NCBI RefSeq assembly: GCF_001182745.1
Contig: NZ_LN868939.1
Span: 1,860,001-1,924,000 of the forward strand
Reading direction: 5' to 3'
Length of the DNA: 64,000 bases
Origin: Nocardia farcinica
GTDB lineage: Bacteria > Actinomycetota > Actinomycetes > Mycobacteriales > Mycobacteriaceae
A program made the translations under genes and the position numbers. The notes under the pieces were generated by a model. It saw only the letters and a list, made by a program, of their open reading frames with translations, ran no database searches and was not told where the DNA came from. Below are positions 8,919 through 16,638 of the stretch, one piece after another; the first letter of the stretch is position 1, and each line of letters starts with the position of its first letter.

Positions 8919-10181
8919 ATGTCGCAGCAGTTGGTCGTCGAATATCCCCTCACCCGTGCGCGCCTGTGCGACAACCCGCTGGCGCGCGGCGCCGACGGCG
9001 TGCTCCGGTACGGCAACCTCACCCCGGCGCTCACCGAGCTGCTCGACCTGCAGGTGCATGCCTTCGCCGCCCGGGAAGCGGTGGTGGAGCCGGGCGGGCC
9101 CCGGCTCACCTATCGCGAGATGTGGCATTCGGCCTCGCGGATCGCCGGTGGCCTGCAGGAGCACGGCATCGGCTACGGCGACCGGGTCGCGATCCGGATG
9201 CCCGCCGGGGTGCGGTGGGTGCAGGCGTTCCTGGGCGCGCTGCTCAGCGGCGCGGTGCCGGTGCTGGTGCCCGACGGGCTCGCGCCGGGTATCGCCGAGC
9301 GCGTGATCGCCGACAGCGCGGTCGATTTCGTGCTCGGCACCGGGACCCGCCTGCCCGACGGCGCGGCGTTCATCGACGACGGCGCCGCACTGGGCGATCT
9401 CGCGGTGCTCTGCTACACCGGCGAGACCCCCGAGCCCAAGGGGGTCGAACTCACCAACGAGAACCTGCTGTCGGCGGTGCGTTCGGTGGTCGCCGCGCTG
9501 GATCTGCCCACCGACGGTGTGCGCAATCTGGTGCTGTTGCCGCTGTCGGAGGCCGGTGGATGCGTCGACCAGTTGCTGCCGACGTTCGCCGTCGGCGGCA
9601 CGGTGGTGCTCGCGCCGGACCGGGCCGGGCTCGCCCGGGCGCTCGTCGCCGAGCGGGTCGACATGGTCTCGGCCACGCCGGAGATCTTCGCGGGTTTGTT
9701 GCCCACTCTCACCGAACTGCGCGCCGACGGGGTGCGCACCGACGGTGTCCTGCGGGTCAGCAGTGCCGGTCAGCGCGCCGAACGCCGCCGCGCGCCGCGC
9801 CCGGAGCTGCCGGCCGCGCTGCGTGAGCTGTTCCCCGCCGCCCGGCACTGGTCGGTGTGGGGCGCCACCGAGACCAGCGGTATCGGTCTCGCCCTCGACG
9901 TCACCGACGCCGACCGCACCGCCACCGCCGTGGACACCGCCGACACCGACACCGCCACCGCGACCGTGCTCGGATTCCCGTTCGGTGGAACGGAACTGGC
10001 GCTGTGCGGGCCGCGTGCCGACACCGGCTACGGGGAACTGCTGTGCCGCGGCCCGAATGTCAGCCGCCGGTACTGGAACGACCCGGAATCGACCGCCGAC
10101 CGGTTCACCGGCGGCTGGTTCCACACCGGCGACCAGGTCCGCATCGCCCCCGACGGGCTGGTGTACCGGGCCACCGCGTAG
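8919..10181 (+). CDS. AMP-binding (acyl-CoA synthetase-like) protein, C-terminal domain missing
   Basis: A 420-residue relative of the ANL adenylating enzymes, which are normally 500-600 residues. Recognisable motifs: RLTYREMW near residue 65; a P-loop position reading YTGETPEPKGVELT (about 166-180) instead of YTSGTTGxPKG; WGATETSGIGLA (about 313, adenine-binding A5); and YWNDPESTADRF...TGGWFHTGD (about 385-405, A7/A8). The protein stops about 14 residues after TGD, so the mobile C-terminal domain with the catalytic Lys is absent. The altered P-loop and missing domain suggest it cannot complete a normal acyl-CoA ligase cycle. Start supported by GGAGGAC. Its stop is 3 bp from the convergent phosphatase gene. 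Confidence 0.85.
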   Translation: MSQQLVVEYPLTRARLCDNPLARGADGVLRYGNLTPALTELLDLQVHAFAAREAVVEPGGPRLTYREMWHSASRIAGGLQEHGIGYGDRVAIRMPAGVRWVQAFLGALLSGAVPVLVPDGLAPGIAERVIADSAVDFVLGTGTRLPDGAAFIDDGAALGDLAVLCYTGETPEPKGVELTNENLLSAVRSVVAALDLPTDGVRNLVLLPLSEAGGCVDQLLPTFAVGGTVVLAPDRAGLARALVAERVDMVSATPEIFAGLLPTLTELRADGVRTDGVLRVSSAGQRAERRRAPRPELPAALRELFPAARHWSVWGATETSGIGLALDVTDADRTATAVDTADTDTATATVLGFPFGGTELALCGPRADTGYGELLCRGPNVSRRYWNDPESTADRFTGGWFHTGDQVRIAPDGLVYRATA

Positions 10182-10184
10182 GCG

Positions 10185-10931
10185 CTACTCGAGCATCCGT
10201 TCGCGCAGCCGTTCCCGCAGCCGCGCGTCCAGGCCAGCGGCGGCGAGGAAGCTGTCGTGGTCGCCGTGCAGTTCGCGCACCGATTCGGTGCCGATGCGCA
10301 GGTACTCCTCCCGGACGCCCAGCAGGTCGGGCGAGGGCTCGGCACCCGGCCCCATCGTGGCGGTGAGCATGGCGCGCAGCGCGGGCACCGCCTCGTTGCT
10401 GCGCAGGTAGTCGGCGAGCACGTCCTCCTCGCTGACGCCCACCGCGCGCAGCAGCGTCGCCACCGCCCAGCCGGTGCGGTCCTTGCCCGCGGCGCAGTGC
10501 ACGAGCACCGCGCCGTCGCCGCGCACGATCGACTCGGCGAGTTCGACGATGGCCGCGTTGGCCTCGGGCAGGGCGGGGAAGGCCCGGTAGACCTCGAGCA
10601 TGTGGGTGAACGCGTCGGTGTCGCCGGAGTCGTGCGGCGGCGCCTCGCCCATGCGCGAGTCGAACGGGGTCACCCGCAGGCGCACGTCGGCGGGCAGGTT
10701 GTCGTGGCCGATGTGGTCGATCTCGCGCAGTCCGCGCAGGTCGTGCACATCGGTGACGCGCAGCTCGCGCAGGGTCGCGTGGCCGCGGTCGTCCAGGCCG
10801 CTGAGCTGAGCCGAGCGCAGCAGGACGCCGGGGCGGACCTTGGCGCCGTCGACCGTGCGCAGGCCGCCGGTGTCGCGGAAGTTGAACGTGCCGGAGAGGT
10901 GGAACTGGTCGGCCGGAGGCGGGGAAGTCAC
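10185..10931 (-). CDS. PtpB-type tyrosine/lipid phosphatase
   Basis: A 248-residue protein. The N-terminus GTFNFRDTGGLRT and VRPGVLLRSAQLSGL are hallmarks of the Y_phosphatase3 (PtpB) family. The active-site loop HCAAGKDRTG near residue 146 supplies the nucleophilic Cys and the Arg. Family members dephosphorylate phosphotyrosine, phosphoserine or phosphoinositides; the M. tuberculosis member is exported, but no signal peptide is visible here. The GTG start has TAGCCT 6 nt upstream and no ribosome-binding site. Convergent with the AMP-binding gene. Confidence 0.92.
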   Translation of the reverse strand: MTSPPPADQFHLSGTFNFRDTGGLRTVDGAKVRPGVLLRSAQLSGLDDRGHATLRELRVTDVHDLRGLREIDHIGHDNLPADVRLRVTPFDSRMGEAPPHDSGDTDAFTHMLEVYRAFPALPEANAAIVELAESIVRGDGAVLVHCAAGKDRTGWAVATLLRAVGVSEEDVLADYLRSNEAVPALRAMLTATMGPGAEPSPDLLGVREEYLRIGTESVRELHGDHDSFLAAAGLDARLRERLRERMLE

Positions 10932-10937
10932 CGGTTC

Positions 10938-10943
10938 AGGCTA
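10938..10943 (-). promoter_or_regulatory. -10 hexamer TAGCCT, leaderless promoter for the ptpB-like gene
   Basis: On the minus strand TAGCCT is followed by 6 nt and then the GTG start at 10931. The same hexamer and spacing occur before the GNAT gene at 28167. Confidence 0.45.
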
Positions 10944-11335
10944 ACGGGCGCGGGGTGCGCGCGGCGGGCCGTCGCGGTGCGCTCGATCGACCGATTTGCC
11001 CGGCTCGGATGTGCGATCCGCCACAGCCGGGTGATTTGCCGAAAGGTGTCCGTAAGGTGGATCAAGGCGTGGATCTCGGTTCGAGAGGGTCCGAAGTCGC
11101 CGCCGCCAACGGGGATTTTGCGGGGCCGTCGCAACGTCGCGGTGGAGTCCCGGTCGGGTAACAAAACAATCTTGCAGTCCGAAAGTTAGTCGCTTACCCG
11201 TTCTCAAATCCTGGAAACCCTCTACCATTGATGAACGTTGGACCGGGCAGCCTGGGGATTCCCGGACAGTCCGCCAAGTTCAGCGAGTCGCGCCGACGCA
11301 GGTGCGCGAGTTCTTTCGCCGAGGGAGAGTCGTCG
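10944..11335. other. Intergenic region between phosphatase and TetR-like protein
   Basis: A stretch of about 390 bp without a gene I can support. It is somewhat less GC-rich toward its right end (around 11160-11230). TACCAT at 11223-11228 could be a -10 for the gene starting at 11336, with no clear -35. An in-frame TTG/ATG pair at 11228-11233 would extend that gene but lacks a ribosome-binding site. Confidence 0.4.
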
Positions 11336-11815
11336 TTGAGCGCACGTGGAGAAACTGTAGAGGGTCGGTTGCGGCCGACCATCTGCGAGGCGGTCGAAAA
11401 GGCGGCCGCGTCGCTCGATCACACCGGAGTGCGGGCACTGCGGGTGCTGCTTCACGCGGGCGTCTCGGCCTATTGGCCGCAGATCAAGCAGGCCCCGTAC
11501 CAGCAGATCCGGGCCTACGAGTCGACGGTGAAGACGATCCGCGAGCGCTGGGAGGTCAGCTCCGAGTGCGTGCCCGACCCGGTCGCGGCCACCACCTTCC
11601 ATCGCATGGATGCCGAGATCGTCACCTTCCTCGAGCTGTGCGCGGACCTGTCCGGCACCCAGTGGCTCGAGCCGGTCGACGCGATCGCCGCCTATTGCGT
11701 GTCCATGTTGCAGGGCACGATGCTGCGCTGGCTGGCCTGCTGTGACGACGAGACCACCCTGGTGGTGCTCGACGATCTGGTGAGCGGCCTGACCTCGCGC
11801 GCCGTCGAAATCTGA
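11336..11815 (+). CDS. TetR-like effector-domain protein without a DNA-binding domain
   Basis: The 159 residues from TTG are all helical: RPTICEAVEKAAASLDHTGVRALRVLLHAGVSAYWPQI and so on, ending DDLVSGLTSRAVEI. The pattern looks like the ligand-binding/dimerisation half of TetR-family proteins, but no N-terminal helix-turn-helix is present. I chose TTG at 11336 because GAGGGAGAG (11321-11329) lies at the right distance; starts at 11228 or 11231 add 35-36 residues of Arg/Ser-rich sequence that is not an HTH either. It may act by heterodimerising with, or titrating, a true TetR protein. Function unknown. Confidence 0.6.
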   Translation: MSARGETVEGRLRPTICEAVEKAAASLDHTGVRALRVLLHAGVSAYWPQIKQAPYQQIRAYESTVKTIRERWEVSSECVPDPVAATTFHRMDAEIVTFLELCADLSGTQWLEPVDAIAAYCVSMLQGTMLRWLACCDDETTLVVLDDLVSGLTSRAVEI

Positions 11816-11896
11816 GCGCCGTTCAGGTCCGCCTGAGCCCGCGCGCCCGATCGCGCGCGCCAGCGATGCTGGACGTTTGACCAGTTAGGTGGTTGA

Positions 11897-13084
11897 GTGG
11901 AAGGCGTGAGCGAGACCACGCCGATCCCCGGTCTGCACGCGGCCACCGCCGACCTCGATCCGCCACTGGCTGCCCTCGATCTGCCGACCCTGCGGGCCAA
12001 CGCCGCCGACCTCGAGCGGCGCGCCCACGGCACCCCGATCCGGGTGGCCGCGAAATCCGTCCGCTGCCGGGCCGTCCTGGAGACCGTGCTCGGCGCCGGT
12101 CTCACCCGATCCGGCGGCTTCGCCGGGATCATGTCCTATTCGCTGCGCGAGGCACTGTGGCTGGCCGGTCTCGGCGCCGGGGACGTGCTGCTGGGCTATC
12201 CGAGCGTCGACCGCGCCGCGCTGGCCGCACTCGCGGCCGACGAGTCCGCCCTACGCGCGATCACCCTGATGGTCGACGACGTCGCCCAGCTCGAGCTGGC
12301 CCGCGCGGCGATGGGCACCGACCGGGTCCGTCCGCGGGTCTGCCTGGACGTGGACGCCTCGCTGCGGCTGGGCCCGCTGCACCTGGGCGTGCGCCGCTCG
12401 CCCGTGCGCACCCCCGAGCAGGCCGCCGCCCTCGCCCGCGCGGCGCGTGCCGCGAACTTCGACGTGGTCGGCGTGATGACCTACGAGGCGCAGATCGCGG
12501 GCCTGCCGGACCGCAACCCCGCGGTGCGGCTGGTCAAGAAGGCCTCCGCGGCCGAGATCGGCCGCCGCCGCGCCGCGGTGCTCGACGCGGTGCGGTCGGT
12601 GGTCGGCCCGCTCGAGATCGTCAACAGCGGCGGCACCGGCTCCATCGAGGTCAGCGTGGGCGACACGCAGGTCACCGAGGTGACCGCCGGGTCGGGCCTG
12701 TATGTGCCGACCCTGTTCGACCACTACCGCTCCTTCACCCCGCGCCCCGCGCTGTTCTTCGCGACCTCGGTGCTGCGCAGGCCGGCGCCGAGCATCGCCA
12801 CCGTGTTCGCCGGCGGGTACATCGCCTCCGGTCCCGCGGGCGCCTCGCGGGTACCGAAACCGGTGTGGCCCAAGGGATTGCGGTTGATCGGTACCGAGGG
12901 CGCCGGTGAGGTGCAGACGCCGCTGTCGGGAGCGAGCGAGCTGCGCATCGGGGACCGGGTCTGGTTCCGGCACGCCAAGGCGGGCGAACTGTGCGAGCGC
13001 TTCGACGACCTGCACCTGGTGGAGGCCGACGGCACGCGCACCACCGTGCCCACCTATCGCGGCGAGGGCAAGAACTTCGGCTGA
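11897..13084 (+). CDS. Amino acid deaminase/aldolase (alanine racemase-fold PLP enzyme)
   Basis: A 395-residue fold-type III PLP enzyme. The cofactor lysine is in IRVAAKSVRCR (about residue 50). The phosphate-binding region matches NSGGTGSIE and TEVTAGSGLYVP (about 240-270). The C-terminal beta-domain has GDRVWFRHAKAGELCERF, where family members of the D-threonine aldolase/D-serine dehydratase type place their metal-binding His and Cys. Substrate specificity cannot be told. GTG at 11897 follows AGGTGG; a second GTG at 11906 is possible. Ends immediately before the convergent helicase gene. Confidence 0.85.
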   Translation: MEGVSETTPIPGLHAATADLDPPLAALDLPTLRANAADLERRAHGTPIRVAAKSVRCRAVLETVLGAGLTRSGGFAGIMSYSLREALWLAGLGAGDVLLGYPSVDRAALAALAADESALRAITLMVDDVAQLELARAAMGTDRVRPRVCLDVDASLRLGPLHLGVRRSPVRTPEQAAALARAARAANFDVVGVMTYEAQIAGLPDRNPAVRLVKKASAAEIGRRRAAVLDAVRSVVGPLEIVNSGGTGSIEVSVGDTQVTEVTAGSGLYVPTLFDHYRSFTPRPALFFATSVLRRPAPSIATVFAGGYIASGPAGASRVPKPVWPKGLRLIGTEGAGEVQTPLSGASELRIGDRVWFRHAKAGELCERFDDLHLVEADGTRTTVPTYRGEGKNFG

Positions 13085-16000
13085 TCAGCCCAGCCGCAGG
13101 AAGCGCGCGAGGTCGGTGAGTTCCTCGGGCGTGTCCGGCAGGTAGCTGGTCAGCAGCGGCGAGCGGATGACGATCGCCTTCCACATCGCGCGACCGACGG
13201 CGGCGCGGATCAATCCGGGGGAGAACAGGGCCGCCGTCCCGTGCGGGGCGTCCTCCGGTGCCGAGGTGGTCATGGAGACCAGCACGACGGCGGCCTCCCG
13301 GCCGCGGAACCGGTCGACGGTGCCCACCAGCACGTCGTCGATCTTGGCCCGCGCCAACAGGGTGCGGATCCGGCCGACCTGGGCATCGTAGGGGGCGACC
13401 ACGAACAGGTCGTGCGGGTGCAGCCGCCTGGTCGCGCCGCCCGCCGTCCACGGGCGTCCGAGCAACCCGCGCACCTGCCGGACGACCTCGCGGGCCTCGG
13501 CCACCGACTCGGTGGAGTCGCCGCGATGGGTCACGGTGACCGTCTCGATGCCCGGTGTCACTCCGTCGAGTTGCCGTGCGGTGGTGACGGTTTCGTTCGC
13601 GGCGAGCCTGCCGTCGTAATACAGCCGCGCCAGCGGCTCACACACCCGCGGGTGCATGCGCCAGGTGCTGTCGAGGAAGTAGCCGAGGTGGGCGGGCACG
13701 GTGTCGCGTCCCTCCGACAGCCAGCCGAGCACCGACTCCGCGGCCGCGGCCGGATGGGCGGCGCGCGGGGTGGCCGGCTGCGGGTCGCCGAGCAGCAGCA
13801 GGTTGCGCGCGGTGCCGGCGACCGCGGCCACCTCGGCGAGCGGGAAGCGGCCCGCGTCGGCGATCACCAGCAGATCCAGGCCGCCGGCGGGCACCCGGCG
13901 ACTGTCGGCGAAATCGCTCGGTAGACCGCCGATCACGCAGCCGTTGACCGCGTTGTCGAGGAAGCGGGGGTAGCGGTCGGCGTCGATGACCACCCACTCC
14001 GGCGCGACCGAGACGGCATCGGCCTTGCCGACCAGCTCCGGCAGCACCCCGGCGGCGACGATCGCGTCGAACATGCTCTCCACCGTCGCGTGCGACTGGG
14101 CCACCACCCCGACCCGCCAGTGCCGCCCGGTCACCATCCGCGCGACGGTCCGCGCGGTGGTCGAGGTCTTGCCGGTGCCGGACGGGCCCTGCACCGCGAG
14201 ATAGGAGCCGTCCAGGTCGGCGACCGCGGCGGTGAGGGCGGCGGCGTGGTCGCCGTGCACCGGCGGCAGCGGCCCGCCGTTCCGGAGGCGGGGAGCGCGG
14301 CGGGCGAGGATGTCGAAGAAGGCGCCGGTGGGCAGGTCGGGCAGGGTCATCAGCAGGCGCTGGGCCTGCGCTTCGACGGCGGCCTCGATGTGCTCGTCCC
14401 ACTCCGGGACACCCGGCGCGATCGCGGTCGGCAACTCGTCGACCGGCTCCCAGCCCTCGGGCAGGATCTCCTCCAGCCGCACGGTGTCGTCGAAGTCGGC
14501 GTCCACCGCGCAGCCGAGCACGACGGCCGTGGCGGTGGCGCGCCTGCCCAGCGCGACCGGCCGGTCGTAGAAGGTGTGCACCCGGGTGCCCGGCGCCAGC
14601 GGGCCGCTCGCGGCCGGGCCGACGCCGCTCGCTCCGCCCACGCCGCCGCCCGCCCCGATCCGGCCGGTCAAGGTCAGGAACCGGCGCATGGTGGTGTGGT
14701 CGGGGCTGCGATGCCACTTCGTGTCCACCGCACCCCATTCGGCGATGAGCACGCCGGGGGCGTCGGCCCACTCGTGCACCGGATGGGTCAGCCGGTCGGC
14801 GTGCGCCCAGCTCGACGCGCGCCGCTCCCGGCGCTGATAGCCGAGGACGGCCGCCATCACACCGGCGGGATGCTGTGGATCGCCTTGGCCCGCCGCGTAT
14901 TCGGTGAGCGCGGCCTCGAGCGAGGACGGCCGCGGCGGCGCCGGGTCGGCCGCCGAACGCGGCGGGGCGTACCAGGAATCGGGTTGGGCCGCGGCGCTCG
15001 CCGCATCGGCCCGCGCCCGCGGCGCCAGGCCGCGCAGCCACGGCGGCAGGCGCAGCACCGTCTCGATGCCGGTGGACGCGCCCGGCAGGAGAGCACGCAC
15101 ACTGTCGAGGCGGTACGACCCCGCGCCGATCAGCAGGGCGTTGCGGACGATGGGGTAGAGGTCGACCAGCGCGCCGGCCCGCAGGAGCTCGTCGAGGATC
15201 TCCTCGTCGGCGGGGCCGCCCGCGTACCGAAGCAGGGTGGCGCGGACCGCGCCGGCGTAGTGGTAGAGGTGGGCGCCGGGGTGTTCGCGCAGATGCGCGG
15301 CGGCCCGTTCGAGGACGCGGGTGACGGCGGTGCGGGTGTCCGCGGCGGCGGTACCGAACGGGCCGCCGACGGCGAGCAGCACGCCGTCCGCATCGCCGAG
15401 TTCGACGCGGCGGGGCAGACCGTCGGGGTCGAGGTCGACGGTCAGCGCCAGGTCGCCGGGTGCGGCGGGCGGCAGGGCGGCGAGCGCGTCGGCATCGAGC
15501 AGGGCATAGGCGGGCCCGCCCGCGGCTTCGGCCCGGGTCTGCATCTCGGCCTGCCTGCGCAGCGCCGTCACCGTGCGCGGTGACAGGCCGGGCACCTCGG
15601 TGGCGGTCGCCAGCCGATCCACGGTGTGCACGCCGGCGGCCCGCAGCCGGGCACGGGCGGGCCGGGACATGCCCGCCACCAGCAACAGATCCCGTGCCGC
15701 GGTCAGCGCGGGACGGCAGGTCTCGCACTGCCCGCAGGCGAGGTAGCGCGGATCGCCCCACTGCACCGGCAACAGCTCGGCGAGCTTGTCCTCCAGGATC
15801 GCCGCGACCCGGCGCCGCCGTTCCCGGTACACGGCGGCGGCCGCCGGGTAGGAGTGGGTGGACGCGTCGCCGCCGCAGTGGATCACGAGGGTGATCGACG
15901 GCGCGTCGGCGCGGGCCTGCCGCGCGGCGGCCGGGTCGGGCAGAAGGCCGGATTCGACCAGGATCGCGGCGCAGCCGGCCAGTTCGAGCAGGGCGGTCAA

Positions 16001-16426
16001 CCGCGCCCGCGGCGTCGGCGCGACCGCGTGCAGCACCGCCGAATGTCCTTCGCGGACCAGGTAATCGCACCGCGCCGCGAACCCACCGTCGAAGACCGCC
16101 GCGCCACTGATCACCGTCGCGCCCGCGCGCACCGCCCGCACCGTCGCCGCGTGCGCCGCGCGCAGCAGATCCGCCGCCGCCGCCGGGTCCTCCGAATGCC
16201 CGGCCACGCCGTCGGTCCGGGGAATGTCGACGATCGCGTCGCCGTGCCGGGCCCGCATCCGCTCGTGCAGCCGATCGTCCGGCGCGACGGCGGCGGCGCT
16301 GTCGGCCACCGGACCGTCGACGGCGCCGAGTTCGGCGTCCAGGGCACGCAGCAGCGCGAATTCGCACCGCGCCGTGCGCACCAGGTCGGCGGCGGTGCAC
16401 ACGACACGATCACCGAACACGAACAA
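13085..16426 (-). CDS. TM0106-type RecB nuclease / superfamily 1 helicase fusion, degenerate motifs
   Basis: A 1113-residue protein. It begins MFVFGDRVVCTAADLVRTARCEFALLR, the start of TM0106-family RecB-like nucleases, and has a Cys cluster ACGQCETC near residue 235. The C-terminal half is an SF1 helicase: motif I GPSGTGKTS (about 755), motif III LLLLGDPQ, motif V TVDRFRGREAAVVLVSM and a motif VI-like region. Motif II reads VIADAGRF where DEAG is expected, and the nuclease D-x-K position reads APTP, so both catalytic centres look eroded. Mycobacterial homologues of this fusion (Rv1251c, from memory) also lie near deaD, as here. Probably a nucleic-acid processing factor of uncertain activity. 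Confidence 0.85.
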   Translation of the reverse strand: MFVFGDRVVCTAADLVRTARCEFALLRALDAELGAVDGPVADSAAAVAPDDRLHERMRARHGDAIVDIPRTDGVAGHSEDPAAAADLLRAAHAATVRAVRAGATVISGAAVFDGGFAARCDYLVREGHSAVLHAVAPTPRARLTALLELAGCAAILVESGLLPDPAAARQARADAPSITLVIHCGGDASTHSYPAAAAVYRERRRRVAAILEDKLAELLPVQWGDPRYLACGQCETCRPALTAARDLLLVAGMSRPARARLRAAGVHTVDRLATATEVPGLSPRTVTALRRQAEMQTRAEAAGGPAYALLDADALAALPPAAPGDLALTVDLDPDGLPRRVELGDADGVLLAVGGPFGTAAADTRTAVTRVLERAAAHLREHPGAHLYHYAGAVRATLLRYAGGPADEEILDELLRAGALVDLYPIVRNALLIGAGSYRLDSVRALLPGASTGIETVLRLPPWLRGLAPRARADAASAAAQPDSWYAPPRSAADPAPPRPSSLEAALTEYAAGQGDPQHPAGVMAAVLGYQRRERRASSWAHADRLTHPVHEWADAPGVLIAEWGAVDTKWHRSPDHTTMRRFLTLTGRIGAGGGVGGASGVGPAASGPLAPGTRVHTFYDRPVALGRRATATAVVLGCAVDADFDDTVRLEEILPEGWEPVDELPTAIAPGVPEWDEHIEAAVEAQAQRLLMTLPDLPTGAFFDILARRAPRLRNGGPLPPVHGDHAAALTAAVADLDGSYLAVQGPSGTGKTSTTARTVARMVTGRHWRVGVVAQSHATVESMFDAIVAAGVLPELVGKADAVSVAPEWVVIDADRYPRFLDNAVNGCVIGGLPSDFADSRRVPAGGLDLLVIADAGRFPLAEVAAVAGTARNLLLLGDPQPATPRAAHPAAAAESVLGWLSEGRDTVPAHLGYFLDSTWRMHPRVCEPLARLYYDGRLAANETVTTARQLDGVTPGIETVTVTHRGDSTESVAEAREVVRQVRGLLGRPWTAGGATRRLHPHDLFVVAPYDAQVGRIRTLLARAKIDDVLVGTVDRFRGREAAVVLVSMTTSAPEDAPHGTAALFSPGLIRAAVGRAMWKAIVIRSPLLTSYLPDTPEELTDLARFLRLG

Positions 16427-16499
16427 ACGCGCCCCTCCCGTTGGCTACCGGGACACCAGCGGCCGACGCGCCGGGGCGCCCCGCTCGGGCGAATGGTAC

Positions 16500-16545
16500 A
16501 CCGCCCGACCGGGTCAGCGGCCGGAGGCGGTAGCGCAGCGTGACC
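16500..16545. repeat. Structured 46-bp repeat, copy A1
   Basis: Starts ACCGCCCGACCGGGTCAGCG and ends GGCGGTAGCGCAGCGTGACC. CCGCC/GGCGG-type outer arms and inner TGACC/GGTCA and CGGCCG elements could fold into a stable hairpin. Copy A2 follows at a period of 77 bp. Copies B1-B3 lie 11.4 kb away. A partial linker-like half unit precedes it (about 16470-16499). Confidence 0.85.
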
Positions 16546-16576
16546 ACGGAGGCCGCCCCGGTCGGGCGCAAATGGC

Positions 16577-16622
16577 ACCGCCTGACCGGGTCAGCGGCCG
16601 GAGGCGGTAGCGCAGCGTGACC
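16577..16622. repeat. Structured 46-bp repeat, copy A2
   Basis: Differs from A1 at one core position (CCTGACC for CCCGACC). The 31-bp linker 16546-16576 also resembles the linkers at the second locus (AGGCCGCCCCG...GGGCGCA). Sits just after the stop of deaD and before the helicase start on the minus strand. Confidence 0.85.
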
Positions 16623-16638
16623 TGGGCGTCTCGCCCGT

